The translations under genes and the position numbers were made by a program. Positions 49,348-58,732 of a stretch of 64,000 nucleotides of DNA are shown piece by piece (the first letter of the stretch is position 1; each line of letters begins with the position of its first letter). This DNA comes from an uncultured Eubacterium sp. (GTDB lineage Bacteria; Bacillota; Clostridia; Lachnospirales; Lachnospiraceae). The stretch is from assembly GCA_910586445.1 (NCBI GenBank), contig CAJUHV010000014.1:5519-69518 (forward strand). The letters are read 5' to 3'. Under the pieces are notes generated by a model. That model did no database searches and was not told the DNA's origin. It worked only from the letters and a program-made list of their open reading frames with translations.

Positions 49348-51444
49348 ATGAGTAAAAAGAAGCAGAAACAGAAACGCCAGTCAATGCTGGCACAGGTGAA
49401 AAGAGCGCATCAAAATCAAGACGGTGCAGACCGGGGATATGGTTTTCAGCTGGTCGGGGCATTTTTTTGTGATTTTTTCTATTACTTGTGGCATACGCTG
49501 AAATGGATTGTATTGACAGGAATTATATTAACAGCAGCAGTATCTGTCTTTTTATTTATAAAGTATGGGGACGATTACCGGTCATTTGCACGTGAAGCAG
49601 ATGAGGTAGTATCAGCCAGCACGGCGCAGGATTTTCGGATGGATGAGATTTCTTATATCTATGCAGCGGATGGCAGGCAGCTGGCAGCACTTTCTTCCGG
49701 GGGAGGCAAATCCAGCTACCTAAAATATGAAGAGATTCCAAAAGACGCAGTCAATGCATTTATAGCTATAGAGGACCGCAGCTTCTGGAGAAATATCGGC
49801 ATAGATGTAAAGGGAATTATGCGGGTTGCCAAAGACTTTGTGCTGTCAAGAGGGGACTCGATGGCAGGTGCAAGCACGATCACGCAGCAGCTGTCACGTA
49901 CGATTTATTTAACAAGGGAGCGGTCGATTGTGCGTAAAATAAAAGAAATGATGATCGCTATCCGGCTGACACAAAAATACAGTAAAAATGAAATTATGGA
50001 ATTTTATATAAATACGGCATGCTTCAGCAATGGCATTTATGGACTGGAGGCGGCAGCAAAAGCATTTTTGGGCGTAAGCGCAGACGAGCTGTCACTGTCT
50101 CAGATTGCGTATTTATGTGCGATCCCGAACCGGCCGGAATATTTTAATCCGTTTAATCATCCAAAGCGGGCCTTGGAGCGCAGGGATAAGATCTTAAAAG
50201 ATATGTATGACGAAGGATATATATCGAAAAGTGCATATCAGGAGGCACTCAAGGAAAAAATTAAGATAAAAAAAGCATCTTCGGAATTTTACAATTATGA
50301 GACGACCTATGCCGTGTACTGTGCAGTGGAATATCTTATGCGGCTGCACGGATTTGAATTTCGTTATGAATTTACAGATGAAGCGGATTATAAGGCATAT
50401 CAGGAATCTTATGAGGCAGCCTATGATCTGGAAAAGAAAGACTTGTATGCAAAGGGCTACCATATAACAACCAGCATTAAGACCGATACGCAGCGGGCAC
50501 TGCAGCAGGCATTGGATAACAATCTGGCATTTGCCACGGAGACGAATGCGCAGACAAATGTATATGAGCTGCAGGGAGCCGTTACCGCGATCGACAATAC
50601 AACCGGAAAGGTAATCGCGGCTGTAGGCGGGCGTTCACAGGAAAATCTGGACAATGTATATAGTCTGAACCGGGCGTATCAGGGCTACCGCCAGCCAGGC
50701 AGCTCCATTAAGCCGCTGGTTGTCTATGCACCGGCGCTGATGTACGGCTATACGCCTGATACAACTGTATACGATATCGATGTGAAGGCGGCGCAGCAGC
50801 CGGGCGTGGATATTTCGGGGTTAAGCGGCAGTGCTATGTCGCTGCGGAGTGCAGTGGAACAGAGCAAAAACGGCGCTGCATATTCTGTGCTTTATGATAT
50901 TAAGCCGTCTTATGCGCTGCCGTTTTTGACACAGATGAAATTTGATAAGATTGTACCGTCTGATTATACGTTGTCAGCTGCACTCGGGGGCCTGACCTAC
51001 GGTGCGACAACAGTTCAGATGGCCAGCGGCTACAGTACGCTGGTCAATCAGGGGGAATATAGAGATCCGACCTGCATTACTTCTTTAAAAGATGCGGACG
51101 GAAAGGAGCTGTATAAAGAAGAAAAACCTAAAGTAGTTTATACGGCTGAAGCAAGCTCTGTAATGCTCGATATATTAAAAGGTGTTCTGACAAATGGAAC
51201 GGCAAGGAGCATGGGATGGAGCAGTGTATCGGACATCACGGCTGCGGGCAAGACGGGTACGACAAATGACAGTAAGGATGGATGGTTCTGCGGGGTGACG
51301 CCGTATTATTCAGTAGCTGTCTGGATTGGTTATGATTCGCCGCGTACGCTGGAGAGTCTGTATGGGTCCAGCTATCCGGCGAATGTGTGGAAAGACTCTA
51401 TGCTCTATCTTACGCAGGGACTGGGCAGCGTAGATTTTAACTGA
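49348..51444 (+). CDS. Class A penicillin-binding protein (transglycosylase-transpeptidase)
   Basis: 698 residues. A basic cytoplasmic N-terminus and one membrane helix (about 48-72) anchor it. The GT51 transglycosylase (about 110-290) has AIEDRSFWRNIGID, then STITQQLSR. The transpeptidase (about 390-690) has the active serine in PGSSIKPL near 451 and the KTGTT triad motif near 635. It polymerises and cross-links peptidoglycan. AAGGAG precedes the ATG. It is alone in its unit. Which class A PBP it corresponds to cannot be told from sequence alone. Confidence 0.94.
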   Translation: MSKKKQKQKRQSMLAQVKRAHQNQDGADRGYGFQLVGAFFCDFFYYLWHTLKWIVLTGIILTAAVSVFLFIKYGDDYRSFAREADEVVSASTAQDFRMDEISYIYAADGRQLAALSSGGGKSSYLKYEEIPKDAVNAFIAIEDRSFWRNIGIDVKGIMRVAKDFVLSRGDSMAGASTITQQLSRTIYLTRERSIVRKIKEMMIAIRLTQKYSKNEIMEFYINTACFSNGIYGLEAAAKAFLGVSADELSLSQIAYLCAIPNRPEYFNPFNHPKRALERRDKILKDMYDEGYISKSAYQEALKEKIKIKKASSEFYNYETTYAVYCAVEYLMRLHGFEFRYEFTDEADYKAYQESYEAAYDLEKKDLYAKGYHITTSIKTDTQRALQQALDNNLAFATETNAQTNVYELQGAVTAIDNTTGKVIAAVGGRSQENLDNVYSLNRAYQGYRQPGSSIKPLVVYAPALMYGYTPDTTVYDIDVKAAQQPGVDISGLSGSAMSLRSAVEQSKNGAAYSVLYDIKPSYALPFLTQMKFDKIVPSDYTLSAALGGLTYGATTVQMASGYSTLVNQGEYRDPTCITSLKDADGKELYKEEKPKVVYTAEASSVMLDILKGVLTNGTARSMGWSSVSDITAAGKTGTTNDSKDGWFCGVTPYYSVAVWIGYDSPRTLESLYGSSYPANVWKDSMLYLTQGLGSVDFN

Positions 51445-51490
51445 CAGTAAAGCTGCTTTTTGCAGCGGCGCATATTTATTTAGGAATTGC

Positions 51491-51518
51491 TTGCGTAACT
51501 TTTAATTTGTGCTAAAAT
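51491..51518 (+). promoter_or_regulatory. Candidate promoter of thrH
   Basis: TTGCGT (51491-51496), 16 bases, TAAAAT (51513-51518) preceded by TGC, 50 bases before the ATG. Confidence 0.5.
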
Positions 51519-51568
51519 AAGGTAACATATCCAAAAAATCACATTTACAATTACGGAGGTATAGAATA

Positions 51569-52171
51569 ATGTATATTACATGTTTAGATTTAGAAGGCGT
51601 ACTGGTACCGGAAATATGGATTGCATTTGCAGAGGAAACAGGCATTCCACAGCTGCGCAGGACGACAAGGGATGAACCGGATTATGATAAGCTGATGGCA
51701 GGCCGCCTCAGCATATTAAAGGAACATGGCCTGGGCCTTAAAGAAATTCAGGATGTAATAGCAAAAATTGATCCGATACCGAATGCCAAAGAATTTTTAG
51801 ATGAGCTTCGTGAGCTGACGCAGGTTATTATTATCAGCGATACATTTGAGCAGTTCGCAAAGCCTTTAATGAAAAAGCTTGGATGGCCGACAATATTCTG
51901 TAATACATTGGAAGTAGCACCGGGCGGTGAGATCACTGGCTATAAAATGCGTGTTGAAAATTCTAAATATGCTACGGTAATGGCTCTGCAGTCGATCGGC
52001 TATGAGACGATAGCAGCAGGGGACAGCTATAATGACCTTGGCATGATACAGGCAGGCAAAGCAGGATTTTTATTTAAAAGTACTGAGCAGATCAAGGCAG
52101 ATTATCCGGCGCTGCCTGCATATGAGAATTATGATGAGCTGTTAGAGGCAGTTAAGGAGGCAATAAAATAG
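51569..52171 (+). CDS. thrH: Phosphoserine phosphatase / homoserine phosphotransferase ThrH
   Basis: 200 residues of the HAD superfamily. The nucleophile is Asp7 in CLDLEGVLVPE, a DLEG variant typical of ThrH. IISDTFEQF and GDSYNDLGM are the other HAD motifs. ThrH hydrolyses phosphoserine and can transfer its phosphate to homoserine, linking serine and threonine biosynthesis. AGGAGG lies nearby before the ATG. The ABC exporter follows 39 bases later in the same direction but is probably unrelated. Confidence 0.92.
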   Translation: MYITCLDLEGVLVPEIWIAFAEETGIPQLRRTTRDEPDYDKLMAGRLSILKEHGLGLKEIQDVIAKIDPIPNAKEFLDELRELTQVIIISDTFEQFAKPLMKKLGWPTIFCNTLEVAPGGEITGYKMRVENSKYATVMALQSIGYETIAAGDSYNDLGMIQAGKAGFLFKSTEQIKADYPALPAYENYDELLEAVKEAIK

Positions 52172-52210
52172 AAGGAATTATTAAAATATAATGTAAAGGA
52201 GTGGTGTTAG

Positions 52211-53971
52211 TTGCTAAAGACATTAAGCTCGTATATCGGAGAATATAAGAAAGATTCTTTTATGACGCCGGTTTATATGATTTTTGAAGTTATTATGGAA
52301 ATGATTATTCCGCTGCTGATGGCTTCGATCATTGATGAGGGTGTTGAGAAAAGTGATATTAATCATATATATGTAATGGGCATATGCATGGTTATTGTGG
52401 CTTTTGCAGGACTGGCGGCCGGCGTGATGGGCGGTAAATATGGTGCGCGTGCTTCTGCAGGGTTTGCGAAAAACCTGAGGGAGGGAATGTTTGTAAATAT
52501 TCAGAATTATTCTTTTGAGAATATCGACAAATTTTCGACAGCAGGCCTGATTACCCGTTTGACGACAGATGTAACGAATCTGCAGAATGCTTATCAGATG
52601 ATTCTGCGCATGTGTGTCCGGGCACCGTTTTCCTTGATCATAGCGATGATTATGTCGTTTTTTATTTCGGCGGAACTGGCCTCAGTTTATCTAGTCGCAG
52701 TTATTGTATTGGGAGGCTTTCTGGCACTGATTACGGTAAATGCATATAAATATTTCAGTGCGGTGTTTGAAAAATATGATGATTTAAATGCCAGCGTACA
52801 GGAAAATGTCTCAGCAATCCGTGTCGTAAAGGCATATGTAAGGGAAGATTATGAAATCGGCAAATTTAAAAAAGCCAGCAGCAATCTTTGCCAGATGTTT
52901 ATTAAGGCAGAAAGCATCATAGCCTACAATGCTCCTGCGATGATGGTGACAGTGTTCAGCTGTATTCTCGGGATCAGCTGGCTGGGGGCAAAAATTATCG
53001 TTTCATCGAATGGCGTAGATTTAAAGACAGGTGCCCTGACAAGCCTGCTTGCATACTGCATGAATATTTTAATGAGCCTTATGATGCTGTCTATGGCATT
53101 TGTTATGATTACAATGAGCTCTGCCAGTGCCAGACGTATTACAGAGGTATTAAATGAAAAGAGTACGCTTGATAATCCTGATCATCCTGATTTCGATGTT
53201 CCAGATGGCAGCATACAGTTTGAACATGTGGACTTTTCATACAGGATGAGCAGTGGAGATCCGGTTTTGTCAGATATTAACCTAAAGATCCGCTCAGGTG
53301 AGACGATCGGTATTATCGGCGGAACAGGCAGCTCAAAATCCAGCCTTGTAAATCTGATCAGCCGTCTGTATGACGTGACAGCGGGCAGTGTCAAGGTAGG
53401 GGGCAAAGATGTACGCAGCTATGATATCGAAACACTGCGTAATGAAGTGTCGGTTGTGCTTCAGAAAAATGTACTTTTCTCCGGCACAATCTACGAAAAT
53501 CTGCGCTGGGGAGATAGTAATGCGAGTGAGGAAGAATGCAAAAGGGCGTGCCGGCTTGCCTGTGCAGATGAATTTATCGAGGCGATGCCGGAAGGCTATA
53601 ATACTTATATTGAACAGGGAGGCTCCAATGTATCCGGCGGACAGAAACAGCGGCTATGTATTGCAAGGGCATTGCTGAAAAAGCCGAAAATACTTATTTT
53701 AGACGATTCTACAAGCGCAGTAGATACTGCTACAGATGCAAAAATCCGAAAGGCATTTGCTGAAGAAATTCCAGGCACGACAAAGCTGATTATCGCACAG
53801 AGAATTTCATCAGTGCAGAGTGCCGACCGTATTTTGGTATTGGATCACGGAAAAGTAAATGGCTTTGGTACACATGAAGAACTGCTGAAAAATAATGATA
53901 TTTACCGTGAAGTCTATGAATCGCAGACTGGCGGCGGAGGAGATTTTGACGAACACGGAGGTGATCGGTAA
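52211..53971 (+). CDS. Heterodimeric ABC exporter, subunit 1 (degenerate catalytic site)
   Basis: 586 residues: six membrane helices (about 20-310) fused to an ATPase domain (about 335-575). Walker A is GGTGSSKSSL, the signature is VSGGQ, and Walker B is ILILDDSTS, with Asp in place of the catalytic Glu. This is the mark of the non-hydrolysing site in heterodimeric exporters. The start is TTG 52211 after AAAGGAG. The stop TAA overlaps the next ATG (TAATG), so the subunits are translationally coupled. It probably exports drugs or peptides; the substrate is unknown. Confidence 0.92.
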   Translation: MLKTLSSYIGEYKKDSFMTPVYMIFEVIMEMIIPLLMASIIDEGVEKSDINHIYVMGICMVIVAFAGLAAGVMGGKYGARASAGFAKNLREGMFVNIQNYSFENIDKFSTAGLITRLTTDVTNLQNAYQMILRMCVRAPFSLIIAMIMSFFISAELASVYLVAVIVLGGFLALITVNAYKYFSAVFEKYDDLNASVQENVSAIRVVKAYVREDYEIGKFKKASSNLCQMFIKAESIIAYNAPAMMVTVFSCILGISWLGAKIIVSSNGVDLKTGALTSLLAYCMNILMSLMMLSMAFVMITMSSASARRITEVLNEKSTLDNPDHPDFDVPDGSIQFEHVDFSYRMSSGDPVLSDINLKIRSGETIGIIGGTGSSKSSLVNLISRLYDVTAGSVKVGGKDVRSYDIETLRNEVSVVLQKNVLFSGTIYENLRWGDSNASEEECKRACRLACADEFIEAMPEGYNTYIEQGGSNVSGGQKQRLCIARALLKKPKILILDDSTSAVDTATDAKIRKAFAEEIPGTTKLIIAQRISSVQSADRILVLDHGKVNGFGTHEELLKNNDIYREVYESQTGGGGDFDEHGGDR

Positions 53972-55908
53972 TGGCAGAAAAAGCAAAACCAGTGAAAGGG
54001 CCGGGAGGCCATGGACGGCCGGGCCAGGGCCCGAGGCCGCGCGTGGAAAATCCGGGAAAGATCTTTCGGCGTTTAATGGCTTATATTATGAAAAATTATG
54101 CGCTTGCCATAGCTGCTGTAATCGCATGCATTATTTATTCTGCATTCGCCATGGTGCAGGGCACATTATTTATGGAGGAGTTAATCGACGGCTATATCCA
54201 GCCATTATTAATGAGCGACTCGCCGGATTTTAGTAATCTGGCACATGCGATCGGGCGTGTAGCATTTTTTTATGGCATCGGTGTAATTACAAGCTATGCA
54301 CAGGCTAAACTTATGATTTATGTCAGCCAGGGGACGCTGCGCAGCCTGCGTAATGATCTGTTTGCACATATGGAAAAGCTGCCGATCAGTTATTTTGACA
54401 CTCATCCGCATGGCGATATTATGTCTGTATATACGAATGATACAGATACACTGCGCCAGATGGTGAGCCAGAGCATGCCGCAGCTGTTCTCAAGCGTGAT
54501 TACAATTTTTAGCGTGATCGGCAGCATGATTTATTTAAATATTCCGCTGACACTTTTGACTTTGTTTATGGTAGCAGTTATGCTGTTTATGACGAAACGG
54601 CTGGCGGGATTAAGCAGTAAGTATTTTCTGGCCCAGCAGCGGGATCTGGGTAAGGTGAACGGCTACATTGAAGAAATGATGGAAGGACAGAAGGTCGTAA
54701 AGGTTTTCTGTCATGAGGAAACGTCTGTCAAGGACTTTAAGGAGCTCAATGACCAGCTGTTTGAAAGCGCCTATCAGGCGAACCGGTTTGCCAATATACT
54801 GATGCCGGTAAATGCGCAGCTGGGTAATGTCAGCTATGTGCTCTGTGCGATCGTGGGCGGTATTCTGGCTATGAATGGCCTGGGCGGTTTTACGGTTGGA
54901 AAGCTGGCGAGCTTTTTAACGTTTAATAAAAGCTTTAATCAGCCGATCAATCAGGTCAGCATGCAGCTGAACGCTGTTATTATGGCGATTGCCGGTGCTG
55001 AGCGCGTGTTTAAGCTGTTAGATGAGCAGCCGGAGGCTGACAAGGGATATGTAACGCTTGTAAATGCAAAAAAGGAAAACGGACAGATTGTAGAAGCCGC
55101 AGAAAACGAGCGCACCGGGCTTTGGGCATGGAAGCATCCGCATCAGCAGGAGGGCACCGTAACATATCAGGAGCTGACAGGAGATGTGGTATTTGATGAT
55201 GTAGATTTTGGTTATGTACCGGAAAAGATTGTTCTGCATAATGTAGACCTGTTTGCTACTCCGGGCCAGAAAATCGCATTTGTCGGGTCTACCGGCGCGG
55301 GAAAGACTACAATTACAAACTTAATCAACCGCTTTTATGATATACAAGACGGCAAGATCCGTTACGACGGCATAAATATTAATAAAATAAAAAAGGACGA
55401 TCTGAGGCATTCACTCGGCATTGTTCTACAGGATACACATCTGTTTACGGCAACTGTTATGGAAAATATCCGATATGGCAAGCTGAATGCTACAGATGAA
55501 GAAGTCATAGCAGCAGCTAAGCTGGCAAATGCAGATGGGTTTATCAGGCATCTGCCGGAAGGGTATCATACAAAGCTCAAGGGCGATGGTTCAAATCTCA
55601 GCCAGGGGCAGCGGCAGCTGCTTGCGATTGCACGTGCCGCGATTGCAGATCCTCCAGTGCTTATTTTGGATGAGGCAACAAGCTCGATTGATACAAGAAC
55701 CGAGAAAATTGTACAGGACGGTATGGATAAGCTGATGAAGGGACGCACTACATTTGTTATAGCACACCGTCTTTCTACTGTCCGAAACAGCGACTGTATC
55801 ATTGTGCTGGAGAAGGGACGCGTGATTGAACGAGGCAGTCATGATAAGCTGATTGAAGAGCATGGGAAATATTATCAGCTTTATACCGGAAATATTGTAT
55901 CCGGGTAG
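53971..55908 (+). CDS. Heterodimeric ABC exporter, subunit 2 (active catalytic site)
   Basis: 645 residues. A Gly/Pro/Lys/Arg-rich cytoplasmic N-terminus (1-30) precedes six membrane helices and an ATPase domain (about 405-640). Walker A is GSTGAGKTT, Walker B is LILDEATSS with the catalytic Glu, and the signature is LSQGQ rather than LSGGQ. Its own Walker motifs with the VSGGQ of subunit 1 form the working site. A linker of ~45 residues before the ATPase domain is longer than usual. It starts at the last base of subunit 1. Confidence 0.93.
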   Translation: MAEKAKPVKGPGGHGRPGQGPRPRVENPGKIFRRLMAYIMKNYALAIAAVIACIIYSAFAMVQGTLFMEELIDGYIQPLLMSDSPDFSNLAHAIGRVAFFYGIGVITSYAQAKLMIYVSQGTLRSLRNDLFAHMEKLPISYFDTHPHGDIMSVYTNDTDTLRQMVSQSMPQLFSSVITIFSVIGSMIYLNIPLTLLTLFMVAVMLFMTKRLAGLSSKYFLAQQRDLGKVNGYIEEMMEGQKVVKVFCHEETSVKDFKELNDQLFESAYQANRFANILMPVNAQLGNVSYVLCAIVGGILAMNGLGGFTVGKLASFLTFNKSFNQPINQVSMQLNAVIMAIAGAERVFKLLDEQPEADKGYVTLVNAKKENGQIVEAAENERTGLWAWKHPHQQEGTVTYQELTGDVVFDDVDFGYVPEKIVLHNVDLFATPGQKIAFVGSTGAGKTTITNLINRFYDIQDGKIRYDGININKIKKDDLRHSLGIVLQDTHLFTATVMENIRYGKLNATDEEVIAAAKLANADGFIRHLPEGYHTKLKGDGSNLSQGQRQLLAIARAAIADPPVLILDEATSSIDTRTEKIVQDGMDKLMKGRTTFVIAHRLSTVRNSDCIIVLEKGRVIERGSHDKLIEEHGKYYQLYTGNIVSG

Positions 55909-55935
55909 CTTGAGTTTTGAAGGAAGGAGCAGTAT

Positions 55936-57852
55936 ATGACGTTTGAAGCGTATGAAGCAGCAAACCGGCAGGCGCAGAAAGCATACCGTGCTGCTATGAA
56001 CAGGGGGGATTATCCGTATCTGCCTGCATTGGATGATTTTCTGCCATATGAAAAGACGGCAGGTGAAAAATATATCGGAATTGTTGAAATCCCGTTAGAT
56101 CTGGTGGTCGGCACTAAGACCGCAGGCAGGCAGAATTCTTTTGCGAATAATTTTATGCCTCTTTTGGGAAGTGAGACAGAGTTTGCATATAAATGGTCGG
56201 ATCTTCATGCCGCACAGCTGGCAGAAGGTATCCGTGATCCGATTGTCGCTTATGAATATATGCACCGTTTTTATGTTATGGAGGGCAATAAGCGCGTAAG
56301 TGTTTTAAAAAGCTTAAATGCAGCAAAAATAAGCGCAAAAGTAACCCGTATTATACCGAAAAAAACAGATGACCTGGAAACGAAGATTTATTATGAATTT
56401 GTTGATTTTTATGAAGATACCAAAATTTATGATATCTGGTTTTCACAGCAGGGGTCTTATGAAAAATTGATTCGTTACTATGGCTATAAACCAGGACAGG
56501 AATGGGATGAAGATCACAGAAACTCCCTGCGCAGTGAGTTTTTAAGCTTTCGTAAAAACTATAAGGCTAAGGGCGGCGATAAGATTAACATTACATCCGG
56601 TGATGCGTTTTTGGCCTATATTGACATTTTTCCTGCATGGCAGCTGCAGACAAGCGGAGCGGAGGAGATCCGCAATAATCTGGCAAAGATGTGGGACGAA
56701 TTTTTGACACTTGCACAAAACAAGTCGATTAAGATTGTTCTAGAGCCGCAGCAGAAGGAAAAGACATTGGCCGGCAGGTCGATTTTAAACCGGATTCTCA
56801 GCACCGAGACGCTCAAGCAGCTGAAAATTGCTTTTATTTACGAGAAATCGGTGGATAATTCTGCATGGAACTATGCCCATGAAATGGGACGCATGCATTT
56901 AGAGCATGTATTTGGAAACCGCGTAAAAACATCGATTTACGAACATGCTGAATATACAGATAATTCTGAGGATATTATAGAGGCAGCGATTCAGGATGGC
57001 AATAAAATTATATTTACAGTAGCGGCACAGCTGGCAAATGCCAGTGTGAAGGCGGCGGTCAAGCACCCAGATATAAAGATTTTGAACTGTTCTACGAATT
57101 CCAAATACCAGGCTATACGTACTTATTACTGCCGTATGTATGAGAGCAAGTTTCTGCTCGGTGTCATTGCAGGCGCATTGTCAGAAACAAATGATATAGG
57201 CTATATGGCAGACTATCCGATTTATAGTACGATTGCAAACATTAATGCCTATTCTCTAGGTGCGCAGATGGTAAATCCGCGCGTAAAGGTGCATCTGCGG
57301 TGGAATTGTGTCAAGAGCGAGTTTAAAGGGGGCTGGCCGGATAGTGTACAGATCATATCAGATAAGGATTGGATCAATCCTGAGCATCCGACAAGAAGAT
57401 ATGGCCTATATAACCGCCTTGCAGACGGCAGAATTGAGAATATTGCGGCTTCTGTCTGCCACTGGGGAAAAGTATATGAGCTGATTATCCGCAGTATTTT
57501 GGAAAAGACATGGAAGACAGAGGTTGAGAAAAATAAGAACCGTGCATTGAATTACTGGTGGGGCATTTCTGCAGGTGTTTTAGAGATCTTCTGCTCACAA
57601 AAGCTGCCGGATGGTACCCGGATTTTAATTGACATGCTTACAGAAAGCATCCGCCGCCGTGAATTTAATCCGTTTGAAAGCAGCTGGCTTAAACAGGATG
57701 GCGGTGTCGTGCATGAGGCGGATAACCGGCTGGAACCGGAAGATATCTTTAAGATGGATTATCTGGCAAGCAATGTACAAGGAGGAATTCCTAAGTTGGA
57801 TGAGTTGAAAGATGAAGTGAAAGAGTTTGTTCACTTGCAGGGTGGGTTCTGA
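55936..57852 (+). CDS. Cytosolic ParB-like/BMP-type substrate-binding fusion protein
   Basis: 638 residues with no signal peptide, lipobox or membrane helix, so it is cytoplasmic. Residues about 40-135 resemble a ParB/sulfiredoxin-like fold (IVEIPLDLVVGTKTAGRQNSF, then FYVMEGNKRVSVLKSL). Residues about 295-610 match the BMP/PnrA type of nucleoside-binding protein (LKIAFIYEKSVDNSAW, then KYQAIRTYYCRMYESKFLLGVIAG). BMP proteins normally sit outside the membrane as lipoproteins. This one therefore looks like an intracellular sensor. Its stop overlaps the phosphoesterase ATG by one base (TGATG). GAAGGAGC precedes its ATG. Confidence 0.82.
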   Translation: MTFEAYEAANRQAQKAYRAAMNRGDYPYLPALDDFLPYEKTAGEKYIGIVEIPLDLVVGTKTAGRQNSFANNFMPLLGSETEFAYKWSDLHAAQLAEGIRDPIVAYEYMHRFYVMEGNKRVSVLKSLNAAKISAKVTRIIPKKTDDLETKIYYEFVDFYEDTKIYDIWFSQQGSYEKLIRYYGYKPGQEWDEDHRNSLRSEFLSFRKNYKAKGGDKINITSGDAFLAYIDIFPAWQLQTSGAEEIRNNLAKMWDEFLTLAQNKSIKIVLEPQQKEKTLAGRSILNRILSTETLKQLKIAFIYEKSVDNSAWNYAHEMGRMHLEHVFGNRVKTSIYEHAEYTDNSEDIIEAAIQDGNKIIFTVAAQLANASVKAAVKHPDIKILNCSTNSKYQAIRTYYCRMYESKFLLGVIAGALSETNDIGYMADYPIYSTIANINAYSLGAQMVNPRVKVHLRWNCVKSEFKGGWPDSVQIISDKDWINPEHPTRRYGLYNRLADGRIENIAASVCHWGKVYELIIRSILEKTWKTEVEKNKNRALNYWWGISAGVLEIFCSQKLPDGTRILIDMLTESIRRREFNPFESSWLKQDGGVVHEADNRLEPEDIFKMDYLASNVQGGIPKLDELKDEVKEFVHLQGGF

Positions 57853-58448
57853 TGAAAGTATTACTATTGGCGGATGTAGAAAGTAAAGCATTGTGGGATT
57901 TTTACCGCAGGGAAGAGCTGGAGGGAATCAATCTGATTCTCTCCTGCGGAGACCTGAATGCGGAGTATTTATCGTTTCTGGCAACGATGTCTTCGGTTCC
58001 GGTTCTCTATGTTCATGGAAACCACGATGCGAAATATAAAACACGTGCACCGGAAGGGTGCATCTGCGTGGATGACATGATTTATAAATATAAAGGACTG
58101 CGTATTCTGGGGCTGGGAGGCTCAATCCGTTACAAAGATGATGACTGGCAGTTTACGGAAACTGAAATGCGTTCCAGGATAAAAAAGCTGCGCTTTTCAA
58201 TCTGGAAAAATAAGGGATTTGACATTCTCCTTACACATGCTCCGGCAAAAGGCCTGCATGACGGAGAAGATCTGCCGCATCATGGATTTGAGGCATTTAA
58301 TGAATTGATGGATAAGTATGAACCAAACTATTTTATACACGGCCATGTACATATGAATTATGGCAGGGACCATGTCCGGGAAGATGAGCGTGGCAAAACG
58401 CATGTGATTAATGCATATGAGCGGTACGTGATTGAGATACCGGATTGA
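57852..58448 (+). CDS. Metallophosphoesterase family protein
   Basis: 198 residues of the calcineurin-like fold. Motifs run in order: LLADVES (the usual D-x-H has Glu for His), CGDLNAEY, VHGNHDAKY, LTHAPAKG and HGHVHMNYG. The missing first-motif histidine should weaken one metal site, though some family members tolerate it. It is translationally coupled to the ParB/BMP fusion, so the two probably act together, perhaps on a nucleotide signal. This is an inference from coupling only. Start ATG 57852. Confidence 0.85.
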   Translation: MKVLLLADVESKALWDFYRREELEGINLILSCGDLNAEYLSFLATMSSVPVLYVHGNHDAKYKTRAPEGCICVDDMIYKYKGLRILGLGGSIRYKDDDWQFTETEMRSRIKKLRFSIWKNKGFDILLTHAPAKGLHDGEDLPHHGFEAFNELMDKYEPNYFIHGHVHMNYGRDHVREDERGKTHVINAYERYVIEIPD

Positions 58449-58485
58449 CTTATAACGCTAATGATCTAATAAAAATGAAATGTAT

Positions 58486-58513
58486 CGGCAGGAGTACGGC
58501 CGTATTCCTGCCG
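58486..58513 (+). terminator. Hairpin after the phosphoesterase gene
   Basis: CGGCAGGAGTACG pairs with CGTATTCCTGCCG around a short loop, followed by TTGTCT. The T tract is short. The next 200 bases are AT-rich with no gene, up to the germination operon. Confidence 0.65.
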
Positions 58514-58732
58514 TTGTCTATAAACATATTGTGTTTTTAATAATCTTATTTTCAATAATCGTATTTCAAAGCTATTTAGTAATGTTTTGAATATGGAATT
58601 CTATCATTTTCTCAAAATTAATTGTAATGTTATGCATAAAGAAACAGAAAAGGCAGATACTGCTATTAAAGCAGAGGCTTTTTAATGAATGATATACTGG
58701 ATCATAATAAACTAGGTTAGAAGGAATTGCAT

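Noticed and set aside
58681..58732. Sigma-G promoter of the germination operon
   Set aside because: CATAATA at 58703 resembles the -10 box, but no matching -35 element is found at 17-18 bases.
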